Shown: positions 49,793 to 58,600 of the stretch, one piece after another | How the letters are laid out: every line of letters starts with the position of its first letter | Numbering within the stretch: position 1 is the first letter of the stretch | Assembly (NCBI GenBank): GCA_027923965.1 | Contig: AP026969.1 | Location: 2,728,001-2,792,000, forward strand | Source: Comamonadaceae bacterium OS-1 | GTDB lineage: Bacteria; Pseudomonadota; Gammaproteobacteria; Burkholderiales; Burkholderiaceae_C | Direction: 5' to 3' | Length of the DNA: 64,000 bases | Made by a program: the position numbers and the translations under genes | Notes under the pieces: model-generated | Told to the model about the DNA's origin: nothing | Database searches by the model: none | Seen by the model: the letters and a program-made list of their open reading frames with translations, nothing else

Positions 49793-50932
49793 ATGGCAAA
49801 AGTATCCCTTCAAAACATCTCCAAATCCTTTGGCAGCACACCGGTGTTGCAGGATGTCAGCCTGGAAATCGAGCACGGCGAGCTGGTCGTACTGGTCGGC
49901 CCCAGCGGCTGCGGCAAGTCCACCCTGCTGCGGGTACTGTGCGGGCTGGAAGACATCGACAGCGGCACGCTGCGCATCGGTGACGACGTGGTCAACGGCA
50001 TGCCCCCGGCCGAGCGCGGCATTGCCATGGTGTTCCAGAGCTATGCGCTATACCCGCACATGACGGTGCGCCGCAACATGGCTTTCGGCCTGCGCATCCA
50101 CGGGGCCGACAAGGCCGAGATCGACCGCCGCGTGGGCGATGCCGCCAAGGTGCTGCACATCGACCACCTGCTGGAGCGCCTGCCGCGCGAGCTCTCTGGC
50201 GGCCAACGCCAGCGCGTGGCGATTGGCCGCGCCATCGTGCGCGAGCCGCGGCTGTTCTTGTTTGACGAACCCCTGTCCAACCTGGACGCGGCCCTGCGCG
50301 CCAAAACCCGCATCGAGCTGGCCCGCCTGCACCGCGACCTGGCCGCCACCATGGTCTATGTGACGCACGACCAGATCGAGGCCATGACCCTGGGCGACAA
50401 GATCGTGGTGCTGCACGAAGGCCGGGTGCAGCAGGCGGGCACGCCGCTCACCCTGTACCAGCAGCCCGCCAACCGCTTTGTGGCCACCTTCATCGGCTCA
50501 CCCACCATCAACCTGCTGCCTGCGCGGGTGATCGAGCTGGCTGCGCACGGCGTGCGCGTGCAGCTGGGCAATGGCTGCAAGTTCCTGGCCACCGTGGACC
50601 CGACCGGCCTGCAGGTCGGCGAATCGGTCGAGATCGGCCTGCGTCCCGAGCACTGCGAAGTGCTTACCGGCGAACGGGCTCCGGGCGTGGACGATGCCGC
50701 ATTGGATGCCGAAATCACCCTGGTCGAGCACCTGGGCGAATCGAATCTGCTGTACCTGAAGACCGACGACGGCCAGGAACTTATCGTGCGCGGCGACGGC
50801 AATGCCGCCGTGCGCCTGGGCGACTCGGTGATCATCCGCGCCGTGCCCGAGGCCATGTACCTGTTCCGGGCCGACGGCAGCGCCTGCCCGCGCCTGCGCC
50901 CCGGCAATATGCGATCGGCCCACGCACTATGA
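49793..50932 (+). CDS. Sugar ABC transporter ATP-binding protein (UgpC/MalK-type)
   Basis: 379 residues. Walker A is VGPSGCGKSTLLRVLCG, the Q-loop FQSYALYPHMTV, the signature ELSGGQRQRVAIGRAI, Walker B LFLFDEPLSNLDA and the switch VTHDQIEA. A C-terminal MOBE/OB regulatory region (about 240-360, LRPEHCEVL) marks it as the MalK/UgpC group. It couples ATP hydrolysis to the two permeases. Its stop overlaps the kinase start by 4 bp. MalK-type ATPases of this group sometimes serve several transporters. Confidence 0.96.
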   Translation: MAKVSLQNISKSFGSTPVLQDVSLEIEHGELVVLVGPSGCGKSTLLRVLCGLEDIDSGTLRIGDDVVNGMPPAERGIAMVFQSYALYPHMTVRRNMAFGLRIHGADKAEIDRRVGDAAKVLHIDHLLERLPRELSGGQRQRVAIGRAIVREPRLFLFDEPLSNLDAALRAKTRIELARLHRDLAATMVYVTHDQIEAMTLGDKIVVLHEGRVQQAGTPLTLYQQPANRFVATFIGSPTINLLPARVIELAAHGVRVQLGNGCKFLATVDPTGLQVGESVEIGLRPEHCEVLTGERAPGVDDAALDAEITLVEHLGESNLLYLKTDDGQELIVRGDGNAAVRLGDSVIIRAVPEAMYLFRADGSACPRLRPGNMRSAHAL

Positions 50933-51819
50933 CGCTGCCCAAAGACATCCTGTACCGGGTCGGCGTGGACGGTGGTGGCAGCAGCACCCGCGCCCGCATC
51001 ACCCTGGCCAATGGCACACCCCTGGGCGAAGGCAAGGCCGGTGCCTCGGGCCTGATGCAAGGTATTCCGCAAGCCTGGCGAAATATTGAATGGGCCATGG
51101 ACCGCGCAGCGCAGGCCATGGCCGCCACCGACCTGCCGCCGCCCGACCGGCACAACTGCGCGGTCGGCATCGGCGTGGCGGGCTTCAACAACCCGCAGTG
51201 GCGCAACGCCTTTTTGGCCGCCAACCCCGGCTATGCCCACCTGGCGGTGGATACCGACGTGTTCACCGCCCTGCTGGGGGCGCACCAGGGCCAGCCTGGT
51301 GCCCTGGTGATCGCGGGCACCGGCACCGTGGCCCAGGCGCGCCATGCCGATGGCCGGCGCATGGCCGCCGGTGGCTGGGGCTTTCCGTCGGGCGACGAGG
51401 GCGGCGGTGCCGTGCTGGGCCTGCAGGCGGTCCACCTGGCCCAGCAAGCCATCGATGGCCGGCGTGCCCTCAGCCCCCTGACCACCGCCGTGCTGCAAGC
51501 CATTGGCCCCCAGGCCGAGAGCCTGCTGGCCTGGTGCTGCACCGCCAACCAGGCGGCCTTTGCAACCCTGGCCCCGCTGGTATTCGACTGCGAAGCCCAC
51601 GACCCTGCCGCCGCGCAGTTGCTGGCCGATGCGGTTCAAGCCCTGGAGGCGCTGGTGGCCGCGGTCGATCCGCAGGGGCAGCTGCCGCTGGTGGTCTGGG
51701 GCAGCGTGGGCCAACGGCTGGCCCCGCGCTTCGCGACTGCGGTGCAGGCCCGCCTGGTGCCGCCCCGCACCGATGCCTTGCAGGGCGCGCTGCAACTGTT
51801 GGCGCTGCAATTTCCTTGA
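50929..51819 (+). CDS. BadF/BadG-family kinase, probable N-acetylglucosamine kinase
   Basis: 296 residues of the BadF/BadG/BcrA/BcrD ATPase family. It starts with the phosphate loop YRVGVDGGGSSTRARITLA and carries VIAGTGTVAQARHADGRRMA and GGWGFPSGDEGGGAVLGLQA, the family's adenosine and substrate motifs. Family members include GlcNAc kinases. Its place directly after the sugar ABC ATPase (4-bp overlap) and near nagA and a SIS deaminase supports phosphorylation of an imported amino sugar. The exact sugar is inferred from context. Length is normal. Confidence 0.88.
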   Translation: MTLPKDILYRVGVDGGGSSTRARITLANGTPLGEGKAGASGLMQGIPQAWRNIEWAMDRAAQAMAATDLPPPDRHNCAVGIGVAGFNNPQWRNAFLAANPGYAHLAVDTDVFTALLGAHQGQPGALVIAGTGTVAQARHADGRRMAAGGWGFPSGDEGGGAVLGLQAVHLAQQAIDGRRALSPLTTAVLQAIGPQAESLLAWCCTANQAAFATLAPLVFDCEAHDPAAAQLLADAVQALEALVAAVDPQGQLPLVVWGSVGQRLAPRFATAVQARLVPPRTDALQGALQLLALQFP

Positions 51820-51846
51820 CCCACCCATTCGAATAGAGACCGCACC

Positions 51847-52917
51847 ATGCAAGCTCGAACCCCGTTCCTGCTGTCCGCCAGCCTTCTGGCGGGCCTGTGG
51901 GCTCCCGCCCCGGCCTTCGCCGACGGCATCAACGCCGCGGCCCAGGAACGCGCCGCCCACATCGTCCAGACCGGCATCTACTACTACTGGAACGGCGGCG
52001 ACCTGAAACAGGCCGAGAAAGACTACTTCCAGGGCATCACCCTCAAGGGCCGCTACGACATCGTGGAAAACAGCTTCCGCGAAGCCGCCAAGCTGCAGCC
52101 CGACCGCCTGGACCTGCTGTTCGGCGTGGCATCGGCCCAGGTGCTGCAAAAGAACACCGCAGGCGCACTGCAAACCTGGGCCGACATCTGGCAAAAAGAC
52201 CGCCAGGGCTTCGAAGCTCCCATCCTGCAAGCCGCCTATTTAACGGCGCTGGAGAACACCGAAGCCGCCGACACAATCCTCGCCACCCTGGTCCGCAGCC
52301 ACCCGGAACGCACCCAGGCCTACCGGGACAAGTTCGCCCGCACCGCCCGCACCCTGACGCTGCCCATCCGCACCACGCCCAACCCCGACATGCCACAAAC
52401 GCAGCACGCCATCGTGGTGCTGGGCTATGCGCTGGGCAAGGGCGGCGTGGTGCAGCCCACCCTGCTCAAACGGCTGGACAAAGCCCTGGAGCTGGCCCGG
52501 CTCTACCCCGATGCCCCGCTGGTGCTGTCGGGCGGCGTGCAGCAAGGCGGCATCACCGAAGCCTATGCCATGGCCGAATGGCTGGCCGCCCAGGGCATTG
52601 CCCGCCAGCGCCTGGTGCTGGAAGACCTGGCCAAAGACACCGTGGGCAATGCCGTCAACTGCGCCGCCATCCTCAAAGACCTGGGCGTGCGCCACGCCAC
52701 CCTGGTCTCCAGCGCCAGCCATATCCGCCGCGGCCTGACCGTGCTGGAAGAAGCCAGCCGCAACCAGGGCCTGGACCTGCACTTCGACAGCCTGGTCGAA
52801 CTCGACTACCCCCGCCTGGAAGATGCCGAAAAAATCAGCCCCGCCGAACGCGTGGTCATCTACCGCGACCTGATGCGCACCAGCGGCATCTGGGCCTTCC
52901 CAGGCATCCAGCAGTAA
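51847..52917 (+). CDS. Exported YdcF/ElyC-family (DUF218) protein
   Basis: 356 residues. A signal peptide (RTPFLLSASLLAGLWAPAPAFA) is followed by a helical TPR-like region (ERAAHIVQTGIYYYWNGGDL, then LKGRYDIVENSFREAAKLQP) to about residue 175. The DUF218 domain then follows: HAIVVLGYALGKGGVVQPTL, YPDAPLVLSGGVQQGGITEA, EDLAKDTVGNAVNCAAIL and VSSASHIRRGL. DUF218 proteins affect cell-envelope and peptidoglycan metabolism. Finding one in an amino-sugar operon, between the kinase and deaminase genes, may point to cell-wall sugar recycling, but this is speculative. Confidence 0.88.
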   Translation: MQARTPFLLSASLLAGLWAPAPAFADGINAAAQERAAHIVQTGIYYYWNGGDLKQAEKDYFQGITLKGRYDIVENSFREAAKLQPDRLDLLFGVASAQVLQKNTAGALQTWADIWQKDRQGFEAPILQAAYLTALENTEAADTILATLVRSHPERTQAYRDKFARTARTLTLPIRTTPNPDMPQTQHAIVVLGYALGKGGVVQPTLLKRLDKALELARLYPDAPLVLSGGVQQGGITEAYAMAEWLAAQGIARQRLVLEDLAKDTVGNAVNCAAILKDLGVRHATLVSSASHIRRGLTVLEEASRNQGLDLHFDSLVELDYPRLEDAEKISPAERVVIYRDLMRTSGIWAFPGIQQ

Positions 52918-52928
52918 AGCCATACCCT

Positions 52929-53969
52929 ATGAACACACCTACCCCCACCCATTCACATATGTACGCCGAGGCCATGGCCTCGTCCGCCCAGGTCCAGCGG
53001 CAACTGGCCGCCGACCAGGACCGCTACGCCGCCCTCGGTGCCGCCCTGCGGGCCCGCCCGCCGCGCGGCACCGTCACCATCGCCCGCGGCAGCTCGGACC
53101 ACGCCGCCGCCTACATGGCCTACCTCATCATGGCGCGCAGCGGCCAGCTGGTGACATCGCTGCCCATGTCACTGCTGACCCTGTACCAGGCCCCGCTGCC
53201 ACTGGCCCACATGCTTGCCATCTCGGTGTCGCAGTCGGGCCGCAGCCCGGACCTGGTCGAGCCCATGCAGCGCTTCCAGCAGGCCGGGGCCACCACCGTC
53301 GCCCTGGTCAACGATGCCGCCTCGCCCCTGGCCGCCGCCGTAGGCTGGACCCTGCCCCTGCACGCCGGCCCCGAGCACAGCGTGGCCGCCACCAAAAGCT
53401 TCATCTGCAGCTTGGTCGCCGGGGCCCGCCTGGCGGCCGCCTGGACCGACAACGCAGATTTCACCGCCCGCCTGGCCGATCTGCCCGCCGCGCTGGACCA
53501 GGCCTGCGGCCAGGACTGGACCGCCGCCATCGCCCCGCTGCTGCAGGCCGAGCGCCTGATGGTCATTGGCCGCGGCCCCGGCCTGGCGATTGCCAATGAA
53601 GCCGCGCTGAAGTTCAAGGAAACCTGCGCCATCCAGGCCGAAGCCTTCAGCGGGGCCGAAGTGCAGCACGGCCCCATGGCCCTGGTGGATGAGGCCTACC
53701 CCATGCTGATCTTCGCCCCGCGCGGCCCGGCCCAGCCCGGCCTGGTGGCCCTGGCCGCCGCCATGCGCCAGCGCGGTGCCCACGTGCTGCTGGCCGCCCC
53801 GGCCGACGTGCCCACCCGCGACCTGACCCTGGCCACCGCCCCGCACGAAGACCTGGACCCCATCACCGCCATCCAAAGCTTCTACCTGCTGGTCGAAGCC
53901 GTAGCCCGCGCCCGCGGCCAGGACCCGGACAAGCCGCGCCATTTGTCCAAGGTAACGAGTACCCGTTAA
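52929..53969 (+). CDS. SIS-domain sugar isomerase/deaminase, probable glucosamine-6-phosphate deaminase (NagB-II)
   Basis: 346 residues with two SIS domains: VTIARGSSDHAAAYMAYLIM with ISVSQSGRSPDLVEPMQRFQ in the first and VIGRGPGLAIANEAALKFKE with AEAFSGAEVQHGPMAL in the second. The layout resembles the isomerase half of GlmS without its glutaminase domain, as in NagB-II enzymes. It would convert glucosamine-6-phosphate to fructose-6-phosphate and ammonia, the last step after NagA. The ATG at 52929 follows the DUF218 gene by 11 bp. An in-frame extension into that gene is rejected. It closes the amino-sugar operon. Confidence 0.9.
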   Translation: MNTPTPTHSHMYAEAMASSAQVQRQLAADQDRYAALGAALRARPPRGTVTIARGSSDHAAAYMAYLIMARSGQLVTSLPMSLLTLYQAPLPLAHMLAISVSQSGRSPDLVEPMQRFQQAGATTVALVNDAASPLAAAVGWTLPLHAGPEHSVAATKSFICSLVAGARLAAAWTDNADFTARLADLPAALDQACGQDWTAAIAPLLQAERLMVIGRGPGLAIANEAALKFKETCAIQAEAFSGAEVQHGPMALVDEAYPMLIFAPRGPAQPGLVALAAAMRQRGAHVLLAAPADVPTRDLTLATAPHEDLDPITAIQSFYLLVEAVARARGQDPDKPRHLSKVTSTR

Positions 53970-53993
53970 CCACACCGAACAGGCAGGGCTTCT

Positions 53994-54062
53994 GTATTTT
54001 TACTATCAAAAAAATAGCTTGTTACGCTTATTCCACCGGCATAGAGAGCTATTTTTGCATGA
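53994..54062 (+). repeat. Dispersed palindromic element, copy 12
   Basis: Reads AAAATAGCTTGTTACGCTTAT, shifted against the consensus, then CCGGCATAGAGAGCTATTTTT. It is a diverged forward copy downstream of the SIS gene; its ends AAATAGCT/AGCTATTTT form a hairpin. Confidence 0.6.
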
Positions 54063-54154
54063 AATATTTCGCTATTGCGGGTGTCGCGATTGCCTACCCG
54101 GGTGCCACATCCCTGGCATATTGGCCACCATGATTCTCAAGTGGCAGAGCCAGG

Positions 54155-55072
54155 CTAGCGTTCGAAATAAGGTAGCAATGCCTGCGCAGCCTGGATCCGC
54201 AAGTGCAGCGCAATCGTCATGTCGCCCATGACATCCAGCAAAAAGCGCCTTGGATCGAGGCTCACTCCTGAAGACGAGCGCGCAGTGTGTTCAAGCCCAG
54301 GTTTGCCGCCGCCGCTTTCGGTAGCCGCCAACGCCAGATGGGACGTAGTGGTATCGGCGGCAGCACCAAGCCGAAGCAAAACCATTTGGAAATCTGTGAC
54401 CTTGGTACTCACCAAGCGCGACAAAACGTCCGCCTGGGCATCTGCGCTGGGACACACATCCAGCCAAGGCTCATCCGAGAACAAGGCGGCCAAGTCAGGC
54501 GCAACGAACGCTGACCATCGGCCTGTTTCTTTCCATAGGGCTGGAACCATTTTTGCGTGCTGCATTTGCCCTGAAGACAATGTTTCAAGAGAAGGCTTTA
54601 TGTCCATGCGCCCGGGGGCAACATGGTTCAAATAACGCAGGCATAGGTACTCCAGAAACCGCCTTGCCTCTACAGCAGGCACGGGCTCCGAAATCGAGAA
54701 CCATAGCTGGTAACTGTCGATCCCTGAGACGGCGATGGCCGGTGCGGGCAGTTCCAAATCTTCCTGAACCCCTTGCCAGAGTTTCGACAGAGCGTTCCAG
54801 TCCGCGGGCCGGGCAAGTTCCAGGACCATCGCCCGTACGCAGCCATCTGGGCTGGTCAAGCCAGAGTCTTCGAAACTGGCATCCTCCCCGGTTGGGCTAC
54901 GCAAGAGGTAGAGGCGATGCAGTTCGGCTTGCAATCTGTTCATGGCAGGTACTGACAATGGTTTGCCGTAAATCCCTGACTTTACTTGATAGCAATCCTT
55001 GAGGTCAGCGGGCACCCAGTGCCCACTGGTATCAACGATACCCGCATGCATGGTGCATATATTCGATGGCAT
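54155..55072 (-). CDS. Unknown soluble protein, orphan
   Basis: 305 residues that I do not recognise with confidence. Base composition is visibly lower in GC than the flanking operons, and no close operon partner exists, which suggests acquisition. Notable stretches are QAELHRLYLLRSPTGEDASF, VSGIDSYQLWFSISEPVPAV and EARRFLEYLCLRYL; the middle part faintly recalls the primase-polymerase (AEP) fold, where an SG..SYQLWF-like strand precedes a helix. No signal peptide or membrane segment is seen. The start could also be MHAGIVDTS, seven codons in. A DNA-related function is only a guess. Confidence 0.65.
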   Translation of the reverse strand: MPSNICTMHAGIVDTSGHWVPADLKDCYQVKSGIYGKPLSVPAMNRLQAELHRLYLLRSPTGEDASFEDSGLTSPDGCVRAMVLELARPADWNALSKLWQGVQEDLELPAPAIAVSGIDSYQLWFSISEPVPAVEARRFLEYLCLRYLNHVAPGRMDIKPSLETLSSGQMQHAKMVPALWKETGRWSAFVAPDLAALFSDEPWLDVCPSADAQADVLSRLVSTKVTDFQMVLLRLGAAADTTTSHLALAATESGGGKPGLEHTARSSSGVSLDPRRFLLDVMGDMTIALHLRIQAAQALLPYFER

Positions 55073-55282
55073 TTTTTCAACCGACCATTCGGCCCAATCG
55101 AACAGTACATATTTTTAGCGTCAGCACAACACCGGCAATCAAAGCGATTTCACTCTCATCTAAACCTTTTACCAACCGGTCGACACGCTGCAGACAGCCC
55201 CGAAATGAGCGCAGATACAGTCCAAACACATCGGACCGAAAGGAGCACAATGCCGACCGTTTTAACTCACTAATCCCATCCC

Positions 55283-56050
55283 ATGCCGCATCTACATTTT
55301 GTGCAACAAGGCCAAGGGCCGCTGGTGGTGCTGAGCCATGCTCTGGGCTGCGATCTGACCATGTGGGACGGCGTGGCGGCTGCGCTGCAGGACCGCTACA
55401 CCGTTCTGCGCTACGACCACCGGGGGCATGGCGGCTCTGCCAGTTCAGCTGCGGCTTATACCGTGGACGATCTGGCCGACGACGCGGCCGAACTGGTGCG
55501 CGCCCAGTCCACGGGGCCAGTGCACTTTGTGGGCCTGTCGATGGGTGGCATGACGGCACAGGCCCTGGGTGCGCGGCACCCGCAGCTGGTGCGCAGCCTG
55601 GTTATTGCCAATTCGGCCAGCCATTACGACGAAGCGGCCCGCACGATGTGGCAAGCCCGTATTGCCACCGTGCTGGCGAAGGGCGTGACACCGATCGCAG
55701 ACGGTGCCTTGCAGCGCTGGTTCACGCCAGAATTCCGCAGCGACGTGAACGGCAGCGCCCTGGTAGCAAACCTGCGCAAGGTGCTCGAAGGCACCGCGCC
55801 TGCACCTTATGCCGCCGCCTGCGCCGCTGTGGCGAACATCGATCTGGACGCTGGCAACGCCAGTATTACCTGTCCAACACTGGTGGTCTGCGGTGCGCGA
55901 GACGAAGCCACGCCGCCCGCCTTGTCGCAAACCATTGCACACACGATCCCGGGTGCGCTGCTGCGCAGCCTGGATGCTGCGCACCTCAGCGCGGTGGAGC
56001 AACCCGAGGCGTTCGCGCAGCTGTTGACGGAGTTCTGGACGGGCCTGTAA
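55283..56050 (+). CDS. pcaD: 3-oxoadipate enol-lactonase
   Basis: 255-residue alpha/beta hydrolase. It converts 3-oxoadipate enol-lactone to 3-oxoadipate, after the catC step. Features: LSHALGCDLTMWDGVAAAL with the oxyanion region, YDHRGHGGS, the nucleophile elbow VGLSMGGMTAQAL, catalytic Asp region VVCGARDEATPP and His in LDAAHLSAVEQPE. The ATG at 55283 opens MPHLHFVQQGQG. It lies at the edge of the cat cluster and overlaps, by 65 bp at its 3' end, the convergent LysR gene. Either pcaD or catD is an acceptable name. Confidence 0.88.
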   Translation: MPHLHFVQQGQGPLVVLSHALGCDLTMWDGVAAALQDRYTVLRYDHRGHGGSASSAAAYTVDDLADDAAELVRAQSTGPVHFVGLSMGGMTAQALGARHPQLVRSLVIANSASHYDEAARTMWQARIATVLAKGVTPIADGALQRWFTPEFRSDVNGSALVANLRKVLEGTAPAPYAAACAAVANIDLDAGNASITCPTLVVCGARDEATPPALSQTIAHTIPGALLRSLDAAHLSAVEQPEAFAQLLTEFWTGL

Positions 56051-56945
56051 GCACCTGGGTGGGCGACCAGCGCAACGGGTTCGTCAGCAGCAAGGCGGCG
56101 AACGCCTGCGCCGCCTTGCTGCGGGACGCACCACGCCGCCACAGGATGCCCGCGTGGCGCACCATCTCGGGATCGGTCAGGGCAACGGCATGCAGATCAG
56201 GCACTTGCTGTGCCGCCCGTTCGGGCACGATGCTGGCCAGGTCGCCCAACAAACACACGCCCAGCAAGGCCTCCACCGAGTCCATTTCTACCCGCACCAG
56301 CGGCGTCACACCCGCCTGGCGCAGACTTTGGTCGATCAGTCGCCGGGTCGCAAAGCTGCGCGGCAACAGTGCCAACGGAACATCAACCAACGCGGCCATG
56401 GGCAGGCTACGGCGGTTGACCAAGGGATGCTCCGGCCCGACCACCAGCAGCATGCGCTCGTCGAACAAGGGCTCGGTCTCAATGTCACCGTGCTCTGTCG
56501 GCTGAAAGGCGATGCCCAGGTCCAGTTCGCCCCGTAGCAACTGCGCCTCAATCTGCCCTGCACGCAAGTCATGCACTTCGACCATGACCTTCGGGTGCGA
56601 CTGGCTGAACCGGGCGACTGTGGCGGGCAGCACCGTGTTCAAAAACGTGGGAATCGCCCCCACCGTCAGCTTGCCGGACTGCAGGCCACCCAGTTCGGCC
56701 AGCGCCATGCGCCCAGCCTCGATCTCCTTCAATGCCCGCGTGGCATACACGCGGAACTCGGCCCCCGCCTGCGACAGCTTGAGGCCCCGGCCCAGGCGGT
56801 CGAACAGCGCCATATCCAACTCTTCTTCCAACTGGCGCAGGCCGTGCGACAGCGTGGACTGGGTGACGAACAGGTTGGCTGCCGACTGGGTCAGGTGCTC
56901 GGTCTGGGCAATGTCCAAAAAGTAGCGGAGTTGGCGGATTTCCAT
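55986..56945 (-). CDS. LysR-type regulator divergent from catB
   Basis: 319 residues. The N-terminal HTH is EIRQLRYFLDIAQTEHLTQS, then LFVTQSTLSHGLRQLEEELD. The effector domain follows, with VGAIPTFLNTVLPATVARFS and LGIAFQPTEHGDIETEPLF. The start MEIRQLRYF is preferred over an ATG 16 codons upstream. The last 20 residues or so (SRTPSTAARTPRVAPPR) are antisense to pcaD and look like a random extension past a lost stop. It is divergent from catB, with a TGGAA-N7-TTCCA dyad (57005-57021) between. A CatR- or CynR-like role is likely. Confidence 0.92.
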   Translation of the reverse strand: MEIRQLRYFLDIAQTEHLTQSAANLFVTQSTLSHGLRQLEEELDMALFDRLGRGLKLSQAGAEFRVYATRALKEIEAGRMALAELGGLQSGKLTVGAIPTFLNTVLPATVARFSQSHPKVMVEVHDLRAGQIEAQLLRGELDLGIAFQPTEHGDIETEPLFDERMLLVVGPEHPLVNRRSLPMAALVDVPLALLPRSFATRRLIDQSLRQAGVTPLVRVEMDSVEALLGVCLLGDLASIVPERAAQQVPDLHAVALTDPEMVRHAGILWRRGASRSKAAQAFAALLLTNPLRWSPTQVLTGPSRTPSTAARTPRVAPPR

Positions 56946-57004
56946 ACGGATATGGTACCGCCTTCCATTCGAAGGCGTCGAACGATTGATCACAAATAAA
57001 CCAT

Positions 57005-57021
57005 TGGAAAGAACTCTTCCA
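57005..57021. promoter_or_regulatory. LysR-type dyad in the LysR-catB intergenic region
   Basis: TGGAAAGAACTCTTCCA is a dyad (TGGAA-N7-TTCCA) and includes the T-N11-A pattern of LysR sites. It lies about 50 bp before catB and 60 bp from the divergent regulator. Inference. Confidence 0.5.
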
Positions 57022-57073
57022 GAGAATTAACCTTGCGCCGTTGTCCCTATTTCACGAGCCAAAGGCCCCCTCC

Positions 57074-58258
57074 ATGACGAGTCGTTTTCCTATCGAGCGC
57101 ATCGAAGCCCGGATTCTGGATATTCCCACCATCCGTCCGCACAAGCTGTCGTTCGGCTCCATCAGCCGCCAGAGTCCGGTCATCGTGCAGCTCTGGCTGG
57201 CCAACGGTGCCTGCGGCTTTGGCGAAGCCGCCACCATCGGTGGGCCGTCGTGGAACGAAGAGTCCCCCGAAGGCATCCAGCACGCCATCAACAACTACCT
57301 GGCACCGGCATTGTTGGGCCAGGACGGCGCGCATTTCGAGGCCGCACTGGCCCGCATGGACCTGGCCTGCAAGGGCAACGCGTTCGCCAAAAGCGCTGTA
57401 GAGATGGCACTGATCGATGCCGTGTCGCGCTCGCTGGATCTGCCCGCGTGGCAGTTGCTGGGTGGCAAGCGCCACCAGAGCCTGCCCCTGGCCTGGACGC
57501 TGGCCAGCGGTGACGTAGCCCGCGATCTGGACGAAGCCCAGTTGCGTCTGGAGCAAAAGCGCCACCGCATCTTCAAAATGAAAATTGGTGCCCGCAGCCC
57601 GGCGCAAGATGTGGCCCATGTGGCACAGATCGCGCGCGGCCTGGCCGGTCGTGCCACCCTGACAGTGGATGTGAACCAGGCTTGGGACGGCAACACCGCG
57701 CGCCGCTATCTGCCGCAGTTGATCGACGCGGGTGTCACCCTGATCGAGCAGCCGGTGGCCAAATGGAATGTGGAAGCACTGCAAACCCTGACCACCACCT
57801 TGGGCGACCGGGCCAGCATCATGGCCGACGAAACGGTATGCACCCCGCAAGACGCAATGCGCCTGGCCCGCGGCCAGGCATGCCACGTGTTCTCGCTAAA
57901 GGTGGCCAAGCATGGCGGCCTGCTGCGCACGCGCCAGGTGGCGGCGGTGGCCGAAGCGGCCGATATCGGCTGGTACGGCGGCACCATGCTGGAAACCTCG
58001 ATCGGCAGCGCAGCATCGGCACACGTGTTCTCAACGTTAGGCACACAGCACCACGGCTGCGAACTGTTTGGCCCCCAGCTGCTGGTGGACGACATCGTCA
58101 CCGAACGCATGGTGATCCGGGACTTTGAACTGCAACTGCCCGACGGCCCCGGTTTCGGCGTGGAAGTGGATCTGGCGCAACTGCGCCGCTTCGACCGCAC
58201 CCACGCAGGCCAGACTCCCACCGTCATCGACCTCGGCCGCAGCGCCACCACTGCTTAA
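57074..58258 (+). CDS. catB: Muconate cycloisomerase
   Basis: 394 residues of the enolase superfamily. It converts cis,cis-muconate to muconolactone. The lid/N-terminal domain (RIEARILDIPTIRPHKLSFG) is typical, as is the KMKIG Lys pair (IFKMKIGARSPAQD). Metal ligands are visible in VDVNQAWDGN, LIEQPVAKWN and IMADETVC; the second catalytic Lys is in SLKVAKHGGL. The ATG at 57074 (MTSRFPIERIEAR) is favoured over an ATG 11 codons upstream. It leads the operon catB-catC-catA-hemerythrin. Confidence 0.95.
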   Translation: MTSRFPIERIEARILDIPTIRPHKLSFGSISRQSPVIVQLWLANGACGFGEAATIGGPSWNEESPEGIQHAINNYLAPALLGQDGAHFEAALARMDLACKGNAFAKSAVEMALIDAVSRSLDLPAWQLLGGKRHQSLPLAWTLASGDVARDLDEAQLRLEQKRHRIFKMKIGARSPAQDVAHVAQIARGLAGRATLTVDVNQAWDGNTARRYLPQLIDAGVTLIEQPVAKWNVEALQTLTTTLGDRASIMADETVCTPQDAMRLARGQACHVFSLKVAKHGGLLRTRQVAAVAEAADIGWYGGTMLETSIGSAASAHVFSTLGTQHHGCELFGPQLLVDDIVTERMVIRDFELQLPDGPGFGVEVDLAQLRRFDRTHAGQTPTVIDLGRSATTA

Positions 58259-58269
58259 GGAGCACACGC

Positions 58270-58548
58270 ATGCTATTTCTGGTTCGCATGGATGTACAGA
58301 TTCCACGGGATTTGCCGCTGGAACAAGCCAACGAGATCAAGGCCCGCGAAAAGGCCTATTCACAAGACCTGCAACGCGACGGCCGCTGGAAGAGCATCTG
58401 GCGGGTGGTGGGCGAATACGCCAACTACAGCATTTTTGATGTGGTCTCGAACGACGAGCTGCACCAGCTGCTGCAAGGCCTGCCACTGTTCCCGTTCATG
58501 AAGATCCACGTCACGCCGCTGGCGGCCCACACTTCGGCGATTGCCTGA
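58270..58548 (+). CDS. catC: Muconolactone delta-isomerase
   Basis: 92-residue isomerase producing 3-oxoadipate enol-lactone. It starts MLFLVRMDVQIPRDLPLEQA, and the family motif REKAYSQDLQRDGRWKSIWR with YANYSIFDVVSNDELHQLL is intact. GLPLFPFMKIHVTPLAAHTS closes the chain. It lies 11 bp after catB with a GGAG ribosome site. A complete, normal-length CatC. Confidence 0.97.
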   Translation: MLFLVRMDVQIPRDLPLEQANEIKAREKAYSQDLQRDGRWKSIWRVVGEYANYSIFDVVSNDELHQLLQGLPLFPFMKIHVTPLAAHTSAIA

Positions 58549-58600
58549 GCCGCCCGCATCCCTTTTTTCCCCACCACCATCCCTTTGAGGAGACAACACC

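Noticed and set aside
51897..52928. In-frame 344-residue N-terminal extension of the SIS protein
   Set aside because: It is the shifted frame of the DUF218 gene, full of Pro/Arg/His; the internal ATG at 52929 gives a normal-length SIS protein.
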